NCBI RefSeq assembly: GCF_002939885.1 | Contig: NZ_MDED01000007.1 | Location: 62,001 to 126,000, forward strand | Reading direction: 5' to 3' | Source of the DNA: Xanthomonas cucurbitae | Lineage (GTDB): Bacteria; Pseudomonadota; Gammaproteobacteria; Xanthomonadales; Xanthomonadaceae | DNA length: 64,000 bases | Shown: positions 54,382 to 63,842 of the stretch, one piece after another | Numbering within the stretch: the stretch's first letter is position 1 | Layout: the number at the start of each line of letters is the position of its first letter | Position numbers and translations under genes: made by a program | Notes under the pieces: generated by a model | What the model was told of the DNA's origin: nothing | The model's input: the letters and a program-made list of their open reading frames with translations, nothing else | The model's database searches: none

Positions 54382-55488
54382 CTAGCGGGGCGCGGATGCC
54401 GACACCGGTGCGGTGGCCGGGCTGCCGTCGTGTTCCAGATCGCCGGTCAGCGCCTTGCCGGTGGGCGCGTTCCAGATCCGGTGCCACATCTGCGCCAGCA
54501 CCGCCCGGATCTGGTCGCGGGCCACCGGCGCGCGATACGCGGCCTGGACCTGGCGCGGCACGATCCGTTGCCAGCGTCCATCTGCGCGATGGGCGACCAC
54601 GAAGTTGAAGTTGTAGTCCGGCTCCAGACCCATGCGCAAGTCGCTGAGCATCAGGTCGTCGTCCACCAGCCGCGCACGCATGAAACCGCGATTGAACCAG
54701 GTCAGCCGGCGCACCGAATCGAACGCGGCCACCTCGCCCAGCGCCTGGGTGTTGCTGGAAAACCCGCGGAACTGCATCGGGCCGCTGTCGGCCACCAGCG
54801 AGCGCTCGCCGATGACATAGCCATTGGGCGTCATCGCCACCACGCGCCACAGCAGCGTGTTGAACGGCATCGGCACCGAGAAGCGCGGCGCATCGGCCAG
54901 GCCCATGGCCGCCAGTGCGTGATCGGCCTGCCGATCGACCAGCTGCTTGGCGATCAGCGACCAGCCCAGATAGGCCGAACTGACCACCAGGCCGAGTACC
55001 AACACGCGCTGCGCCAACGGGCGGGTGCGCGCAAACCAGGCGATGCCACAGGCCAGCAGCAGCCACAGCGTATAGCCCGGGTCGATGATGAAGACGCTGG
55101 ACCACATGGTCGGATGCGGTTGCAACGGCCACCACAGCTGGGTGCCGTACACAGTGAAGGCGTCCAGCAACGGGTGGGTGACCAAGGCCAGCTGTATCGC
55201 CCAGAACCAGCGCCTGGGCGCGCCGGCCACGCGCCCATTGCCGTAGCGGCGGAACAGCCACCAGATCAGCCAGCCGAGCAATGGCAGCACGAACAGCGAA
55301 TGGCTGACGCTGCGGTGCACCGTCATCAGGGTGACCGGGTCGTCGGTGAACGGCAGCAGCGCCAGCGAGTCGAGGTCGGGCAAGGTGCCCAGCGCCGCAC
55401 CGGCCAGCAGCGCGGCGCGGCGCTGTGTCGGCGGCGCGATGGCGGCAGCGATGGCGCCGCCAAGAACGATCTGGGTCAATGAATCCAT
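54382..55488 (-). CDS. YdjM/YbcI-like membrane metal-dependent hydrolase
   Basis: Membrane protein of 368 residues. The N-terminus [20 protein letters not shown] and the metal-site motifs [27 protein letters not shown] and [19 protein letters not shown] are those of the LexA-regulated YdjM/DUF457 family of predicted membrane-bound hydrolases. Five or so helices occupy residues 1-180, followed by a C-terminal soluble region with many Trp, Phe and Arg. No substrate is known. It diverges from metK, 206 bp away. Confidence 0.85.
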   Translation of the reverse strand: MDSLTQIVLGGAIAAAIAPPTQRRAALLAGAALGTLPDLDSLALLPFTDDPVTLMTVHRSVSHSLFVLPLLGWLIWWLFRRYGNGRVAGAPRRWFWAIQLALVTHPLLDAFTVYGTQLWWPLQPHPTMWSSVFIIDPGYTLWLLLACGIAWFARTRPLAQRVLVLGLVVSSAYLGWSLIAKQLVDRQADHALAAMGLADAPRFSVPMPFNTLLWRVVAMTPNGYVIGERSLVADSGPMQFRGFSSNTQALGEVAAFDSVRRLTWFNRGFMRARLVDDDLMLSDLRMGLEPDYNFNFVVAHRADGRWQRIVPRQVQAAYRAPVARDQIRAVLAQMWHRIWNAPTGKALTGDLEHDGSPATAPVSASAPR

Positions 55489-55694
55489 CGGCCGATGCTA
55501 GCAGGCCGGGCGCAGATCCATTGACGCGTGATGGTGGACGTTGCGCCGGCACCCGCTTGCACACGCGATCGTCCGCCGTGGCCCGCCGCTGGACTTGCCC
55601 CATGCCGTCACGTTCAGGCGCACAATGCAACGGTCACCGTGGCCGTGTATCATCCGCACCCATCTTTTCATCCGAATCAAGGGATATAAGCCTG

Positions 55695-56906
55695 ATGTCC
55701 AGCTACCTGTTCACCTCCGAATCGGTCTCCGAAGGCCATCCGGACAAGATCGCCGACCAGATTTCCGACGCCGTGCTCGATTCCATCCTGGCTCAGGACA
55801 AGCGCGCCCGCGTGGCCTGCGAAACGATGGTCAAGACCGGCGTGGCGATCGTGGCCGGCGAAGTGACCACCAGCGCCTGGATCGACCTGGAAGCGCTGAC
55901 CCGCAAGGTGATCCTGGACATCGGCTACAACAGCTCCGACGTCGGCTTCGACGGCGAAACCTGTGGCGTGCTCAACCTGATCGGCAAGCAGTCGCCGGAC
56001 ATCAACCAGGGCGTGGACCGCAAGAAGCCCGAAGAACAAGGCGCTGGCGACCAGGGCCTGATGTTCGGCTATGCCACCAACGAAACCGACAGCTACATGC
56101 CGGCGGCGATCCACCTGTCGCACCGCCTGGTCGAGCAGCAGGCCAAGATCCGCAAGAAGAAAAACTCGGCACTGGCCTGGCTGCGTCCGGATGCCAAGTC
56201 GCAGGTCACCCTGCGCTATGAAGACGGCGTGGCGACCGCGATCGATGCAGTGGTGCTGTCCACCCAGCACGATCCGGGCGTCAAGCAGAAGGACCTGATC
56301 GAAGCGGTGCGCGAGGAAATCCTCAAGCCGGTGCTGCCGGCCAAGTGGCTGCACAAGGGCACCAAGTTCCACATCAACCCGACCGGCAAGTTCGTGATCG
56401 GCGGCCCGGTGGGCGACTGCGGCCTGACCGGTCGCAAGATCATCGTCGACACCTACGGCGGCTGGGCCCGTCACGGCGGCGGTGCGTTCTCGGGCAAGGA
56501 TCCGTCCAAGGTCGACCGTTCGGCTGCCTATGCCGCACGCTACGTGGCCAAGAATGTCGTGGCCGCCGGCCTGGCCGACCGTTGCGAAGTGCAGGTCTCC
56601 TACGCCATCGGCGTGGCCGAGCCGACCTCGATTTCGGTCACCACCTTCGGCACCGGCAAGATCGCCGACGAGCAGATCGAAAAGCTGATCCGCAAACACT
56701 TCGACCTGCGTCCGTTCGGCATCATCCAGATGCTCGACCTGATCCACCCGATGTACCAGCAGACCGCCTCCTACGGCCACTTCGGCCGCAAGCCGAAGGA
56801 CTTCAGCTACATCGACGGTGCCGGCGTGCAGCACTCGGCCACCTCGTTCTCGTGGGAAAAGACCGACCGCGCCGATGCCCTGCGCAGCGATGCGAAACTG
56901 AAGTAA
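55695..56906 (+). CDS. metK: S-adenosylmethionine synthetase
   Basis: Makes S-adenosylmethionine from methionine and ATP; 403 residues. [20 protein letters not shown] opens with the catalytic His loop, then [15 protein letters not shown], the [12 protein letters not shown] nucleotide loop, and the P-loop-like [20 protein letters not shown]. The frame is open upstream to 55425, but ATG 55695 is the family start. I looked for a SAM or SAH riboswitch fold in the 206-bp leader and saw none. A good terminator follows. Confidence 0.97.
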   Translation: MSSYLFTSESVSEGHPDKIADQISDAVLDSILAQDKRARVACETMVKTGVAIVAGEVTTSAWIDLEALTRKVILDIGYNSSDVGFDGETCGVLNLIGKQSPDINQGVDRKKPEEQGAGDQGLMFGYATNETDSYMPAAIHLSHRLVEQQAKIRKKKNSALAWLRPDAKSQVTLRYEDGVATAIDAVVLSTQHDPGVKQKDLIEAVREEILKPVLPAKWLHKGTKFHINPTGKFVIGGPVGDCGLTGRKIIVDTYGGWARHGGGAFSGKDPSKVDRSAAYAARYVAKNVVAAGLADRCEVQVSYAIGVAEPTSISVTTFGTGKIADEQIEKLIRKHFDLRPFGIIQMLDLIHPMYQQTASYGHFGRKPKDFSYIDGAGVQHSATSFSWEKTDRADALRSDAKLK

Positions 56907-56933
56907 GCCGCGCGCTTTTGAGCGTGAGGCGTA

Positions 56934-56968
56934 GCAAATGGGCCGCTGATGCGGCCCATTTGCGTTTT
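56934..56968 (+). terminator. intrinsic terminator of metK
   Basis: Perfect 13-base arms GCAAATGGGCCGC / GCGGCCCATTTGC around TGAT, followed by GTTTTC. It starts 28 bases after the metK stop. Confidence 0.88.
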
Positions 56969-56984
56969 CAAGCGGCTGCGCGCG

Positions 56985-57182
56985 CCCTCATCCGCCCCTG
57001 CGGGGCACCTTCTCCCGAGGGAGAAGGAAAGCAAAGCCAACTTTACTGCCAAAGCCCCTCTCCTGCGGGAGAGGGGTTGGGGCGAGGGTACGGGGCGACG
57101 CCATGCCATACGGCTACTCCGTGCGGCTGCGCGTGCACCCTCATCCGCCCCTGCGGGGCACCTTCTCCCGGTGGGAGAAGGG
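56985..57182. repeat. dispersed repeat, modules A-B-A
   Basis: Module A at 56985-57027, module B at 57054-57093 and a second module A at 57138-57182, all in the same orientation, filling the gap between metK and the convergent phosphatase gene. Module A contains CCCTCATCCGCCCCTGCGGG; module B contains CCCCTCTCCTGCGGGAGAGG. Confidence 0.88.
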
Positions 57183-57251
57183 ATCAAGGCCCGCTGGCTG
57201 GAGAGCGTTCTGCTTCAAGCAGGACAAACAAACGACTTCGCCACACCTGCA

Positions 57252-58625
57252 CTACGGATCCAGCTTCAGCTGCGTCTCCAGCGCCTGCGCGAACGCCGGC
57301 AGCGGGCATGCCATGCGCTGCTCGGGTGCGCAGAGATCCAGCGCCAGCTCCTGTTGCAACGGCGGATGGTCCAGATCCAGCCGCGCCAGCGTGCGCAGTT
57401 GGTCCAGCGATTGCGCCAGATAGCGTGCACGCACCACACGCGTCCCGTCGGCCTGACGCCACAGGCCCAGCAACAGTGCCCCGCCCGGCGGCGGGTCGTC
57501 GGCACCGTAGCCGGGCAAATGGAAGTGCACGCCGAGCAGGCTGCTCAACGCGGCGATATGCGTGTCGCTGCCGACAAACACCGACAGCCTGGGCGCCTGG
57601 GCATCGTCAAACCGCTGCAGCACCTCGCGCGCCAGCGGCGCACCCGAGCGCGAAGCCATGTAGTGCGGTCGTGCGTAGATATCGAACAACAAGGCATGCA
57701 GCCGCGAGACCTGCGCCAGGCGCTCAGGTGTGGCGCGGCCCCAACCAACCTGCGACAACGGCAGGCCTTCGGCGTATTGCAGCAGCAACACCTCGCCAGT
57801 GCCCGAGGTCAGATCGATTGGCCCCTCCAGCGCCAGGCCCCGCCCATTGGTGGAAGGCGCCAGTGAGGAGGGCATGCGTGCGAAATCGCACGGCGTGCGT
57901 GTGCAGCCAAGAATGTGCTGCATCGCCTGCAATTCAGCCGCATGTCCGGCCAACAACGCCGCCGGACCTCCGGTCTGTTGCATGATGGAGGCAACGGCGG
58001 CAGTGCCATCGAATGGCAGTGCGCCGGCTTCGATCGGCCGGAACAGCGGATCGTTGCTACCGGCCTGGCGATGCCCGGCGACAATGCCGCAGCCGGGCGC
58101 CAGCGCCTCGGCAAGCAAGCTGCCGCTGTCAATGGTGCGCTGATCGGTATTGGCCCATACCGCCACGCTGCCCGGCGCCGGACACCCCGCGCGCGGCAAC
58201 ACGCCCTGCTGCGCCAGCCATTGACGTAGGTAGGCACCGCTGCGCTGCACGCCAACGCGCCCATGCGGAGTGAGCAGGCTGGCAGGCGTGGACCACTGCG
58301 GCCACGGCGCATCGGCATAATCCGCTGCAGCAGCCTCGCCCTGCAGCGGCGCGCGCACACCGTGCCGGAATACCACGACCACCCGCTCCAGTTGTGGGGA
58401 CTGAATCACCGCAGGCGCAGTCGACCCGCGCGGCGCGCAACCGAGCAGCACAGTGCACAACCCCAGCACTGCGATCACCCAGCCGGTGCAATACCCTGCT
58501 TTCGACTGCTGCCAAGCGCGTAGCCGCGATGCAAGCGATGCGATCCGGATCACCTCGCTGCAGTCATCGTCTGCACCGCCCTGCTCGTCGCCGCGCTTCA
58601 CGGCCGCCACCTGCTCAGAACACAT
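57252..58625 (-). CDS. histidine acid phosphatase (AppA/phytase-like)
   Basis: Predicted exported phosphatase of 457 residues. Catalytic motif RHGVRAP (about 87-93), in VVVVFRHGVRAPLQ, with the phosphate-accepting His. A lipoprotein-like signal VIAVLGLCTVLLGCAPRG places the candidate lipid Cys at about 63. The C-terminal HD-type motif reads VGSDTHIAALSS: the acid Asp is kept but the preceding His is Ser. The ATG at 58625 overlaps the end of the TonB receptor gene by 11 bp; an in-frame GTG at 58553 would give a more normal signal. Phytate or sugar phosphates are likely substrates, working with the receptor. Confidence 0.8.
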   Translation of the reverse strand: MCSEQVAAVKRGDEQGGADDDCSEVIRIASLASRLRAWQQSKAGYCTGWVIAVLGLCTVLLGCAPRGSTAPAVIQSPQLERVVVVFRHGVRAPLQGEAAAADYADAPWPQWSTPASLLTPHGRVGVQRSGAYLRQWLAQQGVLPRAGCPAPGSVAVWANTDQRTIDSGSLLAEALAPGCGIVAGHRQAGSNDPLFRPIEAGALPFDGTAAVASIMQQTGGPAALLAGHAAELQAMQHILGCTRTPCDFARMPSSLAPSTNGRGLALEGPIDLTSGTGEVLLLQYAEGLPLSQVGWGRATPERLAQVSRLHALLFDIYARPHYMASRSGAPLAREVLQRFDDAQAPRLSVFVGSDTHIAALSSLLGVHFHLPGYGADDPPPGGALLLGLWRQADGTRVVRARYLAQSLDQLRTLARLDLDHPPLQQELALDLCAPEQRMACPLPAFAQALETQLKLDP

Positions 58626-61416
58626 ACTTTGCGGTCACCAGACTGGTCATGCCCGAATCAACACTATCGGAAATGGCATCGGTGTTGTGACCGACATGTG
58701 CCCAATAGCTGTGCTGCCTGGTGAGGTTGGCGACAGACAGATCCAAACGCAAGTGATCGCTCGGTGCGTAGCCCAAATGCAGATCCACGCGGGTGATCGG
58801 CTTGATCCACAGGGTGTCCCAACGGGCACCTTGGTTGAGATAGTCGTACACCGACACGTATTCTCCAGAGTAGTGGTAACTCAGATTGGCCGACCACGGC
58901 CCCTTTTCGTAGAACACCTCGGCATTGGCAAGCAGGTCCGGGGCGTTCTGGATGCGCTCGTGCGAAAAGCCTTCTTCGCCCAGATCCACGCGTGTGGTCT
59001 GACGGGTGACATTGGCGCCGATGCCGATGCCGTCCAGCGGTGCAGGCAGGCCCTGAAACGCCTGCCGCACGGCGGCTTCCATGCCCAGCACACGACCGTT
59101 ACCCCCGTTCTGTGGACGCACGAAGCGCGTAGTGCCGCTGCCACTTTCGCCGGCATTGACCGCATCGGCACCACTCTCGTAGATGTAGTCCGTCAAGCGC
59201 TTGTAATAACCTGCCAACATTGCGTGACCGCCAGTGTCGTTCTGCCATTCGCCGGACAGATCCACGTTGAGCGACTTGATCGGTTTCAGATCAGGGTTAC
59301 CTTCGGTGATGACGGTCTGGCCGTCGCTGGAGATATCCGTGGCACGGCCACCACCCAACTGCACGAATGCCGGGCGCGTGTAGCTGGTCCACACCGAACC
59401 GCGATACACCGCCCCATCGCCATCGGGCCGATAATTCACAAACACGCTTGGCAGCACAAGGTTGTAACGGGTGTGATTGTTGGCGAATGCGCCAACCTGC
59501 TCTGCTCCATCGACGGCAGCCGGCTGCGCCCAGAACGTATTGGTGATGGCGGTATGTTCAAAGCGCACCCCGGGCAGGATTTCCCAATTACCGGCGCGCA
59601 ATGTCGCCATGGCATACGCCGCGCTGACCGCCTCGGTGGCGCGCATGGTGTTGCAGTTGAGGTTGTTGATCGCCAGCTTCCCGCAGCTGTCGAAGCTGGC
59701 TGGCGTAAGCGTACGTGCAATCAAGTCGTTGAGTGCGGCATTGCTCAATCGCACAGTAGGCAATGCGTACTGCCCCGGATACACCGAATCATAACGTTGC
59801 GCGATCAGTCCGGTGTCGCGCAACAAGGTGCCATCGGTGTACTTGGCGTTGGTCCAGTCACGATCGGTGAAGCTACGCGAGCTGTCGACATACTTCACCC
59901 CGAACGCAATCCGGCTGAGCAGGCCCTCATCGAAGTCGTAGCCCACATCGAACTTTCCGCCCCCTTTGTCCTGGCCGCTGTACTGCTTGGAAATCTGCCC
60001 GGTGCGGCGCGCGAACAGGCTGCCTACATCAGACGCCTGCGCCTGCATGGCCGGCGTCAGCAACGGGATCGGGAAGCCATCGCCGTCGTAGCTGATGAAG
60101 CGGTTGGCGCCATAAGCAAAATTGGCCGAGCTGTACTGATCGTTGCGCGCGGAGATTTCCAAATGATCCGGGCGATCGTTGTTACCGGTGCCGTAGAAGA
60201 TGTTGGGCGCAAAGGTCCAATGCCCGAGCTGTTTTTCCGCACCGAACTGGATGGTAGCCAGGTCCGCCTCCTCCGGGTTGGTCTCGTACCAATAGCGCAC
60301 CGCCACGCGATTGATCTGCGGCTGAAACACGCCACTGTTGCCAATCTGGGTGAAGCTGACATCGGCAGGCACGAACTCCGTATAGCCGGTGTTCTGCTCG
60401 GTCCTGGCAAAGGCGTAGGTCATGCGCGCATACAGATGCAGGCTGGGATCCACACGCCAATCAAAGGCCGCATTGCCCCCATAGCGGCGGGTATCGCCTT
60501 GCGAGTAGCCGATGTTGACGCCGGTGCTCTGCAACACCTGTTGTGGGTCTGCACCTGCAGCCAGATTGCCACTGGCATCGGCACGCGCGAACTTCCAGGA
60601 ACCATCGTTGCGCGCTGCCGAGGCGCCGGCAACCTCGCTGTTCACAAAATGACGCTCGTCGTAATACGCGCTGACCGACACACCGAACTGTCCGGCATCG
60701 CCAAACCGTGCATGCCAGTCGCCCGCTGCACCGCTCCCTAATCCGGATTGGCCATAGTCGCGTGCACGGCTCTCCATACGTCCGCTCAAGGTCACGCTGC
60801 CGCCTTGGCGGTCAGGCGAGTCGAAGGCACTAGGCGTGCGGTAATCGATGGTGCCGCCAATCGCATCGCCGTCCATGTCGGCAGTGGAGGTCTTGTTCAA
60901 CACGATGGTCTGCAAGCCCGATGGCGGCAGCAGGCTCAGTTGCACGCCGCGACTGTAAGGCATGCCTTGTGCCACGTTGACACCGTTGATGAGATTGACG
61001 TTGTATTCGGCATTGAGTCCGCGCACCGACGCAAACATGCCCTCGCCACGCGCTGCGCCATCGACTCCGCCGAAGTAGGACTGGCCGCTATTGATAACAT
61101 TGACGCCTGGCATCAGGCCCAGCGCCTCGGCCACGTTGTGCACAGCAGTGGTCTTGAGATCCTCTGCCGACAACACATTGACGGTATTGGTGGCGGCCAT
61201 CTGCATGTCGGTGGCGTTGTAGCGCGTGGCAGCCACGGTGACCTTGTCCAATGTGGCCATGTCGCTTTGCGAGGGCGGCACGGTAGGCTGCGCGGACTGC
61301 GCGGACTGCGCGGACTGCGCGGACTGCGCGGCAGCATGGCCGCAAACAATCGACAACGCCACGCAGAGTGCCTGCGACAGGCACGACGGACTCAGCAACG
61401 AACAACGAGCAATCAT
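58615..61416 (-). CDS. large TonB-dependent receptor
   Basis: Outer-membrane receptor of 933 residues. The signal peptide (LSQALCVALSIVCGHAAAQ) is followed by a short Ser-Ala-Gln repeat, then a TonB-box region VTVAATRYNA and a plug with VHNVAEALGLMPGVNVINSG, FASVRGLNAEYNVNLINGVN and LQTIVLNKTSTADMDGDAIG. The plug wording (DGDAIGGTIDY) and size are typical of carbohydrate-type TonB receptors of Xanthomonas (CUT-like). Barrel end SLVTAKYVF has the terminal Phe. ATG 61416 (MIARCSLL) is chosen over the frame start at 61521. It overlaps the phosphatase gene, so uptake of a phosphorylated compound is suggested. Confidence 0.9.
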   Translation of the reverse strand: MIARCSLLSPSCLSQALCVALSIVCGHAAAQSAQSAQSAQSAQPTVPPSQSDMATLDKVTVAATRYNATDMQMAATNTVNVLSAEDLKTTAVHNVAEALGLMPGVNVINSGQSYFGGVDGAARGEGMFASVRGLNAEYNVNLINGVNVAQGMPYSRGVQLSLLPPSGLQTIVLNKTSTADMDGDAIGGTIDYRTPSAFDSPDRQGGSVTLSGRMESRARDYGQSGLGSGAAGDWHARFGDAGQFGVSVSAYYDERHFVNSEVAGASAARNDGSWKFARADASGNLAAGADPQQVLQSTGVNIGYSQGDTRRYGGNAAFDWRVDPSLHLYARMTYAFARTEQNTGYTEFVPADVSFTQIGNSGVFQPQINRVAVRYWYETNPEEADLATIQFGAEKQLGHWTFAPNIFYGTGNNDRPDHLEISARNDQYSSANFAYGANRFISYDGDGFPIPLLTPAMQAQASDVGSLFARRTGQISKQYSGQDKGGGKFDVGYDFDEGLLSRIAFGVKYVDSSRSFTDRDWTNAKYTDGTLLRDTGLIAQRYDSVYPGQYALPTVRLSNAALNDLIARTLTPASFDSCGKLAINNLNCNTMRATEAVSAAYAMATLRAGNWEILPGVRFEHTAITNTFWAQPAAVDGAEQVGAFANNHTRYNLVLPSVFVNYRPDGDGAVYRGSVWTSYTRPAFVQLGGGRATDISSDGQTVITEGNPDLKPIKSLNVDLSGEWQNDTGGHAMLAGYYKRLTDYIYESGADAVNAGESGSGTTRFVRPQNGGNGRVLGMEAAVRQAFQGLPAPLDGIGIGANVTRQTTRVDLGEEGFSHERIQNAPDLLANAEVFYEKGPWSANLSYHYSGEYVSVYDYLNQGARWDTLWIKPITRVDLHLGYAPSDHLRLDLSVANLTRQHSYWAHVGHNTDAISDSVDSGMTSLVTAKYVF
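61288..61332. repeat. 9-bp tandem repeat in the TonB receptor gene
   Basis: Four copies of CTGCGCGGA plus a near copy, coding on the minus strand for repeated Ser-Ala-Gln just after the signal peptide. Slippage in steps of nine would change the linker by three residues without a frameshift. Confidence 0.9.
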
Positions 61417-61894
61417 GGTCAGATCCAATGCGTGCAGCGAGGCGCCACGGACCTGAGCCAGAGCAGCGCCGCTACAGTATGTGAGGGGGCGACGCAGACG
61501 GCGGTAGCGGACCTGCGTCACACCTGCAGGCAGGCGACGCGCATCGTGGTGACTATTTCTTTCAATTGGGTGACACGCACCGCTGTTGGTTCAAATGCGC
61601 CCGGCAATCGCGTAAGTCGGCATAGTGGTTGGCACCGGCAACACGCCATCGTCGTTGCATATGCGCATACGAGCTGCCGTGCCGCGCCACGCAGACCTTC
61701 GCAGAAAGCGACAACGCGACGCGCCAGGTCGCAGGCGTCGGGACTGGCAGCTGCGATCACGTCTGCTGTGCCCGCCCTTGGCCTTCAGGAACAGGTAGCC
61801 GACGCGTGGATGAAATCGGGACGCACCGCGATGCGATGCTCCTCACTGGGTGCATTGCATCGACATCGAGGTGACCACCGCGTGCGCTGGTGCG
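61417..61894. other. intergenic region upstream of the TonB receptor
   Basis: About 480 bp between the OmpA-like lipoprotein and the receptor, both on the minus strand. No convincing gene. A moderately AT-rich stretch near 61550-61620 is the most promoter-like part. No sigma-54 element or clear operator was found. Confidence 0.5.
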
Positions 61895-63088
61895 CTACGT
61901 CCGCAAGAAGATCTCCACGCGCCGATTGAGCTGCCGCCCACCGGGGTTGTCCTGCCCATTGACGGTATTGGGCGCCACCGGCTGCGATTCGCCATAGCCC
62001 TTCGCGCCTGCCGCCTGCGCGGCACCGCGCGTGCGTAACGCCGCCAGCACCGCGTTGGCGCGGCGTTCGGACAGCGCCTGGTTGTAGGCGTCCTCGCCCT
62101 TGGCATCGGTATGCCCGCGCACCTCCATCTCCGTGGCCGTCACCTTGCCGAGCGCGCTGGCCAGGGTATCGAGCACGCGCGCGGCGTCGGGGCGGATGTC
62201 GGACTTGTCGAAGTCGAACAGGATGCGGTCGTTCAAGGTGATGAGGTAGCCGCAGGGCGCACCGGGCGGGGCGAACTTCTGCAGCGGCGGGAAACGGCCG
62301 GCCGGTGGCACCTTCGGCAACGGCGGCATGCGCACCTCACGCGGCGGCGTGCCAACCGTGCCGGTGCCATCGCCACGGTTCTGCACCAGGCCATCGGGAC
62401 CGTTCCAGCTGCCCGAGCCATCGGCATTGATGGTGACCAGCCCACGCGGCCCGTTCCAGGTGCCGCTGCCGTCGCCACGATTGTCGATCAACCCGCTCTT
62501 GTCGCTGTTCCAGGTGCCGGCGCCCTTGCCATCCAGGCTAATCAGGCCGGCCGGACCGTTGTAGGTGCCGCCCCCATTGGCCTGCACATCGATCAGCGCG
62601 CCCCCCTGCCCGGTCGCGTTGATGGTGCCGCTGCCGTCGGCATTGACGTTGACCAGGCCGCCGTCGAAGTTGGCGGTGCCGCTGCCGTCGGCCTTGAGAT
62701 TGAACAGACCGCCAGCGCCATTGCGCAGCAGGTTGCCGTTGGCATCGATGCTGGTGATGCCGGCATCGTTGATGAGCGTGCCGCCATCGCCGCAGCGTGC
62801 CGGGGCCACGCTGACGCCTTCGACGGGGTCGAGGATCTGTTGCAACGAGGCCTCCAGCGCACGCTGGGCGGGCGTCACGCCGACGATATCCGGGACAACG
62901 ATGGTGGGGATGGCGGGAAATTCCGGCACGGCTGCGTGTTCCGCTGCGGCGGCCTCTGGCGTCGGTGGCGCGGCCTGCGTTGCCGCTGGCGCGGCAGTGC
63001 CGGCGCCCGCCGCTTCCTTCGGCCCTTCGCTGCGGCCGCAGCCTATCAGCATCAATGGCACCCACAGCATAGCCGACAGCTTGCGCAT
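61895..63088 (-). CDS. OmpA-family lipoprotein with a Gly/Asp/Asn repeat domain
   Basis: Outer-membrane lipoprotein of 397 residues. Lipobox LMLIGCGRS with lipid Cys17, then an Ala/Pro-rich linker. A repeat region follows (about 95-250) with imperfect units of 19-21 residues of the form G-L-hydrophobic-x-x-x-A-D-G-S-G-T-x-N (LVNVNADGSGTIN, LVTINADGSGSWN, LIDNRGDGSGTWN), probably a beta-solenoid or beta-roll. The C-terminal OmpA peptidoglycan domain has ILFDFDKSDIRPDAARVLDT, VRGHTDAKGEDAYNQALSER and RRVEIFLRT. ATG 63088 (MRKLSAML) has a good signal start. A role in anchoring the outer membrane to the wall is likely. Confidence 0.88.
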   Translation of the reverse strand: MRKLSAMLWVPLMLIGCGRSEGPKEAAGAGTAAPAATQAAPPTPEAAAAEHAAVPEFPAIPTIVVPDIVGVTPAQRALEASLQQILDPVEGVSVAPARCGDGGTLINDAGITSIDANGNLLRNGAGGLFNLKADGSGTANFDGGLVNVNADGSGTINATGQGGALIDVQANGGGTYNGPAGLISLDGKGAGTWNSDKSGLIDNRGDGSGTWNGPRGLVTINADGSGSWNGPDGLVQNRGDGTGTVGTPPREVRMPPLPKVPPAGRFPPLQKFAPPGAPCGYLITLNDRILFDFDKSDIRPDAARVLDTLASALGKVTATEMEVRGHTDAKGEDAYNQALSERRANAVLAALRTRGAAQAAGAKGYGESQPVAPNTVNGQDNPGGRQLNRRVEIFLRT

Positions 63089-63189
63089 CGCCTCTCCCTC
63101 ATTAGATTGGATCGTGTACACGACCGGCCTGATACCACGAGCATGGTAAATAACCTGCTAACCAGGGATGAGGGTGCGGGCGCTGCGCC

Positions 63190-63780
63190 TCAGCGCGTGC
63201 CGCCTTCCGGCACCTGCATGCCCAATGCGTGCATCAGCAGATCCGCCGAGCGATGGGCAAGCCGCTTGCGTTCGGACTCATCGTTGCCGCGCAGGCAACT
63301 GCCCAGCATGCCGATCACCAGCAGCAGTTGTTCATCATCGACGTCCGCCCGGCACAGGCCGGCATCGCGGGCGCGGTGGACGAACGGCAGGAAGATCGCC
63401 ACCACGCGCCGGTCGGCGGCTTCCACCGCCGGGTGCGCGCGTTCGATCGAGCGCCAGAAGTCCACCAGCGGCGCCGACTGGGCGATGTGCTCGGCCACGT
63501 CGTGCAGCAGCACGGCCAATCCATCCGGGCGGTGGATCAGGTCGGCCGCCAGCCGCTCCAGGCCGTCCAGCCCGCGCGCCATCAGCGCGGTCATCAGGGC
63601 AAGCCGGTCAGGGAAGTTGCGGTACAAGGTGGCGCGACCCAGGCCGGCACGCTCCACCACCAGTTCCAACGGGGCGTTGACGCCGCGTTCGCTGAACACT
63701 TCGTCGGCGGCATCGAGAAGCTGCCGACGGCGCAGCGCGGCATCGGGGCGGGAGGTCATCATGCTGGCATTGTCGGACAT
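63190..63780 (-). CDS. TetR-family transcriptional regulator
   Basis: Repressor-type regulator of 196 residues. N-terminal helix-turn-helix: LLDAADEVFSERGVNAPLEL, VVERAGLGRATLYRNFPDR. The C-terminal ligand domain is unremarkable (AEHIAQSAPLVDFWRSIERA). ATG 63780 (MSDNASMM) has GGA seven bases upstream but lies inside the 36-bp palindrome; 63762 is an alternative start with no Shine-Dalgarno. The palindrome suggests self-repression by blocking both transcription and the start. Target genes beyond itself are not evident. Confidence 0.85.
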   Translation of the reverse strand: MSDNASMMTSRPDAALRRRQLLDAADEVFSERGVNAPLELVVERAGLGRATLYRNFPDRLALMTALMARGLDGLERLAADLIHRPDGLAVLLHDVAEHIAQSAPLVDFWRSIERAHPAVEAADRRVVAIFLPFVHRARDAGLCRADVDDEQLLLVIGMLGSCLRGNDESERKRLAHRSADLLMHALGMQVPEGGTR

Positions 63781-63799
63781 GTTTGTCCGACAATGCCAG
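63764..63799. promoter_or_regulatory. 36-bp palindrome over the tetR start, probable operator
   Basis: Perfect 16-base arms CTGGCATTGTCGGACA / TGTCCGACAATGCCAG around TGTT. The tetR ATG (63778-63780) lies at the centre. This is the kind of two-fold symmetric site TetR dimers bind, and its RNA would also form a hairpin hiding the start codon. Confidence 0.75.
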
Positions 63800-63842
63800 A
63801 GCCCGCTTGCCGATTCTGCGCATGCGCCGACCAACGGTCGGA

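Noticed and set aside
55489-55694. SAM or SAH riboswitch upstream of metK
   Set aside because: No recognisable conserved core was found in the 206-bp leader.
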